Assembly (NCBI GenBank): GCA_014650415.1
Contig: BMUX01000016.1
Location: 136,390 to 200,389 of the forward strand
Reading direction: 5' to 3'
DNA from: Streptomyces spiroverticillatus
Lineage (GTDB): Bacteria > Actinomycetota > Actinomycetes > Streptomycetales > Streptomycetaceae
DNA: 64,000 nucleotides
Shown here: in pieces, positions 58,671 through 64,000 of the stretch
How the letters are laid out: each line of letters begins with the position of its first letter
Numbering within the stretch: position 1 is the stretch's first letter
The notes under the pieces: model-generated
What the model saw: the letters and a program-made list of their open reading frames with translations, nothing else
Database searches by the model: none
Told to the model about the DNA's origin: nothing
Made by a program: the position numbers and the translations under genes

Positions 58671-59225
58671 ATGGCCCCAGATCGTATTGCGCCCGCAAAA
58701 ACCGGCACGGCAGCCAAGCCGGAAGCCATCACCGTCCGCAGGGCGCGCACCAGTGATGTGCCGTCGATCCGCGCCCTTGTGGACGCCTACGCACGCCAGA
58801 GCATCCTGCTCGACAAAGCGAACGTGACCCTTTACGAGGACATCCAGGAGTTCTGGGTCGCCGAACGCGACGAGGACGCCCGGGTGATCGGCTGCGGCGC
58901 GCTGCACGTCATGTGGGAAGACCTCGCGGAAGTGCGCACTCTCGCCGTGGACCCCGACTTCAAGGGCGCGGGTGTGGGACATCGTGTGCTGGACAAACTT
59001 CTGCAGACCGCCCGCTGGATCGGAGTGCGCCGGGTATTCTGCCTGACCTTCGAAGTCCAGTTCTTCGCGAAGCACGGCTTCGTGGAGATCGGTGAGTCGC
59101 CGGTCGACGGAGATGTCTACAGCGAGCTGCTGCGTTCCCATGACGAGGGTGTGGCGGAGTTCCTCGGTCTCGAACGAGTGAAGCCCAACACCCTGGGCAA
59201 CAGCCGGATGCTTCTGCACCTGTGA
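58671..59225 (+). CDS. argA: Amino-acid N-acetyltransferase (ArgA type)
   Basis: 184 residues, GNAT fold: VRRARTSDVPSIRALVDAYA, EVRTLAVDPDFKGAGVGHRVLDKLL (acetyl-CoA site) and VKPNTLGNSRMLLHL. Very like the Mycobacterium protein that acetylates glutamate/glutamine for arginine synthesis, as I recall its sequence. ATG 58671; an N-terminal 20-residue tail precedes the fold. Nine bases after the BlaI-type gene, so co-transcribed. Confidence 0.85.
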   Translation: MAPDRIAPAKTGTAAKPEAITVRRARTSDVPSIRALVDAYARQSILLDKANVTLYEDIQEFWVAERDEDARVIGCGALHVMWEDLAEVRTLAVDPDFKGAGVGHRVLDKLLQTARWIGVRRVFCLTFEVQFFAKHGFVEIGESPVDGDVYSELLRSHDEGVAEFLGLERVKPNTLGNSRMLLHL

Positions 59226-59371
59226 AGCGTCAGTAGTCGCCTGTTGTCCTATGTCCGAATCGCGCACGTTTCCCGTGTTCTTGCGGTACTGAACCTCCCA
59301 CAGGGGTTTGTGTTTTCCCCGGAAAAGCGGTTTCCTTTCCGCGTACTGCATTTTCGATGAAAGGAAATCCG

Positions 59372-59704
59372 GTGGCGCAGAAGGTTCAGGTCCTTCTTGT
59401 TGACGACCTCGACGGCGTCGAGGCGAACGAGACGGTGACGTTCGCTCTGGACGGCAAGACCTATGAGATCGACCTCACCACCGCGAACGCGGAGAAGCTC
59501 CGCGGGCTGCTCGACCCGTACACCAAGAACGGCCGTCGCACGGGCGGCCGCAGCGCCGGCCGCGGCAAGGCGCGCGTTGTTTCCGGTGGTGCCCAGAACA
59601 CGGCCGAGATCCGTAAGTGGGCGAAGGACAACGGCCACGATGTGAGTGCCCGCGGCCGTGTTCCCGCAGCGGTGCGCGAGGCCTACGAGAAGGCCAACGG
59701 CTGA
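59372..59704 (+). CDS. lsr2: Lsr2 nucleoid protein
   Basis: 110 residues, the usual Lsr2 length. N-terminal dimer region QVLLVDDLDGVEANETVTFALDG, linker with GGRSAGRGK, and C-terminal AT-hook-like domain with the RGR motif in SARGRVPAAV. It coats AT-rich DNA and silences foreign and specialised-metabolite genes. GTG 59372 follows AAAGGA; ATG 59357 is less likely. Its upstream region is the AT-richest of this part (59290-59370), which fits autoregulation. Its last 22 bp overlap the antisense gene's end. Confidence 0.97.
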   Translation: MAQKVQVLLVDDLDGVEANETVTFALDGKTYEIDLTTANAEKLRGLLDPYTKNGRRTGGRSAGRGKARVVSGGAQNTAEIRKWAKDNGHDVSARGRVPAAVREAYEKANG

Positions 59705-60309
59705 GCCTGCCGCATTTTCGGCAGTCCCGTATTCAGGTCGAGGTCCTTGTCGTTCGCGTTGATCAATCGGGTCCGGTGGCATTCCGTCGCCGCCGCGGCC
59801 AGAAGGCGTACGAGATCGGGGGCATCCCCACTGCCCCCGATGCCGGCGAAGGCCGGAAGCGCCCGGGTTCCCCCGCACCCCGGCATTGGGGGCCGCAGCC
59901 ACACGGCGGCCCCGTCCGCAGCCGGGGCGTCGAAGCCCGGCGGGGCGGGAGCGGCGATCAGGCCGCCCGTACCGGTCGCCCGCAGGTCCAGCGCGACGGA
60001 GCCCCACTCCAGCCAGTCCAGGAGTGACGGCACTTCGTCCGCGCTCCCCGCGGCGACCAGCAGCCGCATCCGCCGCCCCAGCAGGGCGACGGGCCCGGTG
60101 GGTCCGATCCGGCGCAGTACGGCGTACCCCGCTTCCGCGGGAAGTTCCAGTACGTCGAAATGCCTGCCGGTGGGCAGCAGAACCGGTTCTCCGGGGGCGT
60201 GGACGGTGGCCCAGCCGAGTTCCTCCTCGTACCAGAGGGCCAGCAGGGCCCGCTGTGCGTCGTCGCCGCAGGGCTGCGACGGGCGGGGGCGGGGAACGGA
60301 GGGGGCCAT
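59683..60309 (-). CDS. Conserved Streptomyces hypothetical (SCO3374-like)
   Basis: 208 residues beginning MAPSVPRPRPSQPCGDDAQR, then ALLALWYEEELGWATV, HFDVLELPAEAGYAVLRRIG, SLLDWLEWGSVALDL and a C-terminal VRLLAAAATECHRTRL. It recalls the N-terminal module of bifunctional primase/polymerases in length and pattern but lacks clear catalytic residues, so I do not assign it. It lies antisense between lsr2 and clpC, its last 22 bp overlapping lsr2. ATG 60309. Confidence 0.7.
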   Translation of the reverse strand: MAPSVPRPRPSQPCGDDAQRALLALWYEEELGWATVHAPGEPVLLPTGRHFDVLELPAEAGYAVLRRIGPTGPVALLGRRMRLLVAAGSADEVPSLLDWLEWGSVALDLRATGTGGLIAAPAPPGFDAPAADGAAVWLRPPMPGCGGTRALPAFAGIGGSGDAPDLVRLLAAAATECHRTRLINANDKDLDLNTGLPKMRQAQPLAFS

Positions 60310-60739
60310 GCCCGGAGCAACTCCCGAACCGGCCGGTGGTTACGCTGAGTCCGTCACCGGATGCGCTCTGTGGGCGAAATGGGGGCGTGTGCGCGCATCC
60401 GACGGCGCAAGGATGTTCGCCCGTAGCTGAGGGAACCGGCGTGCGCCGCATGGAGTGTCAGTGCTTGCGGGTAAGACAGTCCTAGTGGGGAGGGGCGACA
60501 CGCACGCAAAGCGGTCCCACGTTCGCCATCGGCGTAGTGGCGATAGGGGTAACTGCTTGGCCTGCGGGAACATCGTCTCGCACCATCGAGTTGAGGAAGT
60601 AGTCGGCTGTTCAGGCCGGGAGGCAAGAACGGGTGTCGGCAGTTGGAATGAGCTGTCCCGCCCCGCGGGACTAGCATGCGGAAGGACAGGGAGGGGACCG
60701 ACCCCTTAACTGCCCGACCGCTCTGAGGAGCGAATAACG
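60310..60739. promoter_or_regulatory. clpC control region (430 bp)
   Basis: No convincing gene. Contains a ClgR-type site GTTCGC-N5-GCG (60521-60534), a perfect 6-bp inverted repeat gtcccg/cgggac (60655-60671), and GAGGAG 9 nt before the clpC ATG. The long leader suggests several promoters. The upstream half also serves the minus-strand gene starting at 60309. Confidence 0.6.
60521..60534 (+). promoter_or_regulatory. Possible ClgR operator
   Basis: gttcgc-catcg-gcg fits the ClgR site GTTCGC-N5-GCG as I recall it from Streptomyces clp and lon promoters. It is 206 bp before the clpC start. Confidence 0.5.
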
Positions 60740-63265
60740 ATGTTCGAGAGGTTCACCGACCGCGCGCGGCGGGTTGTCGTCCTGGCTCAGGAAGAAGCCC
60801 GGATGCTCAACCACAACTACATCGGCACCGAGCACATCCTCCTGGGCTTGATCCACGAGGGTGAGGGTGTCGCCGCTAAGGCCCTGGAGAGCCTCGGCAT
60901 TTCGCTTGAGGCGGTTCGCCAGCAGGTCGAGGAGATCATCGGTCAGGGGCAGCAGGCCCCGTCCGGTCACATTCCCTTCACCCCGCGTGCCAAGAAGGTC
61001 CTGGAGCTGTCGCTCCGCGAGGCCCTCCAGCTCGGCCACAACTACATCGGCACCGAGCACATCCTGCTCGGCCTGATTCGCGAGGGCGAGGGCGTCGCCG
61101 CCCAGGTCCTGGTGAAGCTGGGCGCCGATCTCAACCGGGTGCGGCAGCAGGTCATCCAGCTGCTCTCCGGATACTCGGGCAAGGAGACCGCCGCAGCCGG
61201 CGGCCCTGCGGAAGGCACGCCTTCCACGTCCCTGGTGCTCGACCAGTTCGGCCGGAACCTCACCCAGGCCGCTCGTGAGTCCAAGCTCGACCCGGTCATC
61301 GGGCGCGAGAAGGAGATCGAGCGGGTCATGCAGGTGCTGTCCCGCCGCACCAAGAACAACCCGGTCCTCATCGGCGAGCCCGGCGTCGGCAAGACCGCCG
61401 TCGTCGAGGGCCTCGCGCAGGCCATCGTCAAGGGCGAGGTGCCCGAGACCCTCAAGGACAAGCACCTCTACACCCTCGACCTCGGTGCGCTCGTCGCCGG
61501 TTCCCGCTACCGCGGTGACTTCGAGGAGCGGCTGAAGAAGGTCCTCAAGGAGATCCGCACCCGCGGCGACATCATCCTGTTCATCGACGAGCTGCACACG
61601 CTCGTGGGTGCGGGTGCCGCCGAGGGCGCCATCGACGCGGCCTCGATCCTGAAGCCGATGCTGGCCCGCGGTGAGCTCCAGACCATCGGTGCCACCACGC
61701 TCGACGAGTACCGCAAGCACCTGGAGAAGGACGCCGCTCTCGAGCGCCGCTTCCAGCCCATCCAGGTCGCGGAGCCGTCGCTGCCGCACACCATCGAGAT
61801 CCTCAAGGGTCTGCGCGACCGGTACGAGGCCCACCACCGTGTCTCCATCACGGACGAGGCCCTCGTCCAGGCAGCGACGCTGGCGGACCGCTACATCTCG
61901 GACCGCTTCCTCCCGGACAAGGCGATCGACCTGATCGACGAGGCCGGATCCCGCATGCGCATCCGCCGGATGACCGCGCCGCCGGACCTCCGCGAGTTCG
62001 ACGAGAAGATCGCGAACGTCCGCCGCGACAAGGAGTCGGCCATCGACTCCCAGGACTTCGAGAAGGCGGCCTCCCTCCGCGACAAGGAGAAGCAGCTGCT
62101 GGCGGCGAAGGCCAAGCGCGAGAAGGAGTGGAAGGCCGGCGACATGGACGTCGTCGCCGAGGTCGACGGCGAGCTCATCGCCGAGGTCCTCGCGACCGCG
62201 ACCGGCATTCCCGTCTTCAAGCTGACGGAGGAGGAGTCCTCCCGTCTGCTGCGCATGGAGGACGAGCTGCACAAGCGCGTCATCGGCCAGAAGGACGCCA
62301 TCAAGGCGCTCTCCCAGGCGATCCGGCGCACCCGTGCAGGCCTCAAGGACCCGAAGCGTCCCGGTGGCTCGTTCATCTTCGCCGGCCCGTCCGGTGTCGG
62401 TAAGACCGAGCTGTCCAAGACGCTCGCCGAGTTCCTCTTCGGCGACGAGGACGCGCTGATCTCCCTCGACATGTCGGAGTTCAGCGAGAAGCACACGGTC
62501 TCGCGTCTCTTCGGTTCGCCCCCCGGCTACGTGGGCTACGAAGAGGGCGGCCAGCTGACCGAGAAGGTCCGCCGCAAGCCGTTCTCCGTCGTCCTCTTCG
62601 ACGAGGTGGAGAAGGCCCACCCGGACATCTTCAACTCGCTGCTGCAGATCCTGGAGGACGGTCGCCTGACCGACTCCCAGGGCCGCGTGGTCGACTTCAA
62701 GAACACCGTCATCATCATGACGACGAACCTCGGCACCCGGGACATCTCCAAGGGCTTCAACCTGGGCTTCGCCGCCCAGGGCGACGTCAAGACCGGGTAC
62801 GAGCGGATGAAGAACAAGGTCAACGAAGAGCTCAAGCAGCACTTCCGCCCCGAGTTCCTCAACCGTGTCGACGACACGGTGGTCTTCCACCAGCTCAGCC
62901 AGGAAGACATCATCCAGATCGTCGACCTGATGATCGCCAAGGTGGACGAGCGCCTCAAGGACCGCGACATGGGCATCGAGCTCAGCGGTGACGCGAAGCA
63001 GCTCCTCGCCAAGAAGGGTTACGACCCGGTGATGGGCGCCCGGCCGCTGCGCCGGACGATCCAGCGCTCGATCGAGGACGTCCTCTCCGAGAAGATCCTC
63101 TTCGGCGAGCTGCGCCCCGGTCACATCGTGGTCGTCGGCACGGAGGGCGAGGGCGACGCGAAGGAGTTCACCTTCCGCGGCGAGGAGAAGGCGACCCTGC
63201 CGGACACCCCGCCGATCGAGTCCGCGGCCGGTGGCAACGGGCCGAACATGACCAAGGACGCGTGA
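60740..63265 (+). CDS. clpC: ClpC AAA+ unfoldase (HSP100)
   Basis: 841 residues. Two Clp_N repeats (1-145; twice HNYIGTEHILLGLI), AAA1 with GEPGVGKTAV, a UVR-containing middle domain (about 415-460; EFDEKIANVRRDKESAIDS), and AAA2 with GPSGVGKTELSK and VLFDEVEKAHPD. A hydrophobic NLGF loop near residue 673 is the likely ClpP dock. It feeds substrates to ClpP. Start ATG 60740 follows GAGGAG; a strong terminator follows the stop. Confidence 0.98.
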   Translation: MFERFTDRARRVVVLAQEEARMLNHNYIGTEHILLGLIHEGEGVAAKALESLGISLEAVRQQVEEIIGQGQQAPSGHIPFTPRAKKVLELSLREALQLGHNYIGTEHILLGLIREGEGVAAQVLVKLGADLNRVRQQVIQLLSGYSGKETAAAGGPAEGTPSTSLVLDQFGRNLTQAARESKLDPVIGREKEIERVMQVLSRRTKNNPVLIGEPGVGKTAVVEGLAQAIVKGEVPETLKDKHLYTLDLGALVAGSRYRGDFEERLKKVLKEIRTRGDIILFIDELHTLVGAGAAEGAIDAASILKPMLARGELQTIGATTLDEYRKHLEKDAALERRFQPIQVAEPSLPHTIEILKGLRDRYEAHHRVSITDEALVQAATLADRYISDRFLPDKAIDLIDEAGSRMRIRRMTAPPDLREFDEKIANVRRDKESAIDSQDFEKAASLRDKEKQLLAAKAKREKEWKAGDMDVVAEVDGELIAEVLATATGIPVFKLTEEESSRLLRMEDELHKRVIGQKDAIKALSQAIRRTRAGLKDPKRPGGSFIFAGPSGVGKTELSKTLAEFLFGDEDALISLDMSEFSEKHTVSRLFGSPPGYVGYEEGGQLTEKVRRKPFSVVLFDEVEKAHPDIFNSLLQILEDGRLTDSQGRVVDFKNTVIIMTTNLGTRDISKGFNLGFAAQGDVKTGYERMKNKVNEELKQHFRPEFLNRVDDTVVFHQLSQEDIIQIVDLMIAKVDERLKDRDMGIELSGDAKQLLAKKGYDPVMGARPLRRTIQRSIEDVLSEKILFGELRPGHIVVVGTEGEGDAKEFTFRGEEKATLPDTPPIESAAGGNGPNMTKDA

Positions 63266-63295
63266 CGCTTGGCGCTTGCGTCGAGGTGAGTGCGT

Positions 63296-63339
63296 AGGGG
63301 TCGGCCCCGGAAACCTGACGGTTTCCGGGGCCGACCCCT
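63296..63339 (+). terminator. Terminator after clpC
   Basis: A perfect 20-bp stem (63296-63315 with 63320-63339), tetraloop tgac, then ttgcgttt. Between convergent clpC and the minus-strand gene ending at 63374. Confidence 0.93.
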
Positions 63340-63373
63340 TTGCGTTTGCCGGAGGCTCCTTGTGCCGCCGCCT

Positions 63374-64000
63374 TCACCCGGTGCCGGACCGCTGTGCCAG
63401 CGCCAACAGGAAGGACAGCTCCCTCCCTCGGTAGGTGCCGCCGGGTACGACCGCCTCGTGGTGCCGCTCCAGAAGAGGGAGCTGCGTGAGCTGCTCGGCT
63501 GTGCTGATGCGGAGTTCGTGCGGGGAGGACTGGAGTTCGGCGAGCACGGTCCGGGCGTACGCGTCGATCGGGAACATGGTCCAGACGTCCGTGAGGAACT
63601 GGGCGGTGTCCTCGTTCGCCACCCGGGCGAGTGAGGCGGCGTACGTCATGGCCTCCGGGCCGCCGATCCGGCCGAGCATGCGGACCGTGTAGTCGGCCTG
63701 GGTCATGCTCAACTCCCCGGGGGCGGGCAGCAGCGGGATGACGGACGGGCCCAGACGGGCGAGTTGCGCGGCGTGGTCCAGCCCGGCCGGCGGGACGACC
63801 GTGCGCAGGAGGTTGCGGATGTCGCGGGCCAGGGTCTCGTCCAGCCAGGTCGCGTGCTGCGCGCACAGGGCGGTGAGGACCGGGCGGCTGCCCACTTTCA
63901 GGAGGCCGCGCAGGAGTTCCGTCATGTCGCGACGGTTGCAGTGGCCGGCGGACAGGAGGATCACGTCCTCCCAGCGGGAGTCCTCGGCGTGGGTGAGGAG
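63374..64000 (-). CDS. C-terminal end of a probable NACHT-domain protein (partial)
   Basis: The frame is open from the right edge to the stop at 63374, giving 209 residues. It starts in SRWEDVILLSAGHCNRR, which resembles the winged-helix/ARC region that follows NACHT NTPase domains in Streptomyces (W.EVVLLAAGH pattern). The remainder is helical and repeat-like (ARDIRNLLRTVV, QADYTVRMLGRIGGPEAM), suggesting a sensor end. The NTPase core would be outside the window. Inference only; an ATG at 63964 could give a 196-residue protein instead. Confidence 0.5.
   Translation of the reverse strand, partial: LLTHAEDSRWEDVILLSAGHCNRRDMTELLRGLLKVGSRPVLTALCAQHATWLDETLARDIRNLLRTVVPPAGLDHAAQLARLGPSVIPLLPAPGELSMTQADYTVRMLGRIGGPEAMTYAASLARVANEDTAQFLTDVWTMFPIDAYARTVLAELQSSPHELRISTAEQLTQLPLLERHHEAVVPGGTYRGRELSFLLALAQRSGTG

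Noticed and set aside
60455..60709. Small open frame in the clpC leader
   Set aside because: No ribosome binding site, unusual codon use, and it overlaps the ClgR-like site and likely promoters.
1..64000. tRNA, rRNA or integrated-element attachment sites
   Set aside because: No cloverleaf-like sequence with CCA-adjacent features, rRNA stretch or integrase was seen by eye; a dedicated scan (tRNAscan-type) would be decisive.

Overview
The window is a stretch of Streptomyces chromosome, or that of a very close relative. GC content is very high, many starts are GTG, and operons are chained by 4-bp GTGA/ATGA overlaps. It carries lineage markers: Lsr2, a WhiJ-type XRE/DUF397/ATPase cluster, a TipA homologue with its promoter, and the ClpC/FtsH/folate/NAD gene neighbourhood. 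From memory the order resembles the clpC-lsr2 to tilS-dacB region of S. coelicolor. I could not run any search, so all family names rest on motifs and recall. I saw no tRNA, rRNA, CRISPR array, insertion sequence or prophage gene.

Layout. 1-3.4 kb: a quinone oxidoreductase, a nitrilase-type hydrolase and a DUF2786 protein. 3.4-10.0 kb: a three-gene signalling operon (OmpR regulator, histidine kinase, lipoprotein, minus strand) divergent from a four-gene export operon (Cys-repeat lipoprotein, adaptor, ABC ATPase, MacB-type permease). 10.1-12.9 kb: an FUSC transporter and a lipoprotein. 13.0-15.2 kb: a WhiJ-type cluster whose DUF397 and ATPase genes share a mirrored 30-bp upstream motif. 15.2-20.4 kb: aldehyde dehydrogenase, DinB, VOC protein, tipA, YbjQ, DedA. 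20.6-31.5 kb: ThrE-type exporter, ppa, dacB, a zinc metalloprotease, tilS, hpt, ftsH, folE. 31.0-34.2 kb: folP, an NTF2-like gene, folB, folK and DUF3180 on the minus strand. 34.2-38.9 kb: a divergent MarR/oxidoreductase pair, an MprF-type protein and an esterase. 39-42.8 kb: an OpuC-type osmolyte transporter. 43-48.6 kb: a coiled-coil membrane protein, an orphan nuoD, an NDUFAF7-type methyltransferase and a NarL-type two-component pair. 48.6-51.3 kb: an ArsR-type regulator, a small protein and a threonine aldolase-like gene. 51.5-56.9 kb: DUF2520-panC-nadB-nadC-coaX, a tightly coupled CoA/NAD operon. 57.3-64 kb: small proteins, a BlaI-type regulator, argA, lsr2, clpC and the end of a probable NACHT protein.

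The observations I rate highest are: (1) an orphan NuoD that keeps the arginine methylated by NDUFAF7 in mitochondrial NDUFS2 but has Trp for the quinone-site Tyr, next to an NDUFAF7-family methyltransferase; (2) a TipA homologue with a ptipA-like promoter and internal start but Asn where I recall the thiopeptide-binding Cys214; (3) the mirrored motif shared by two genes of the WhiJ-type cluster; (4) an aldehyde dehydrogenase with Ser in place of the catalytic Glu; (5) many short in-register tandem repeats at gene edges, including a five-unit 16-bp array ending in a ribosome binding site.
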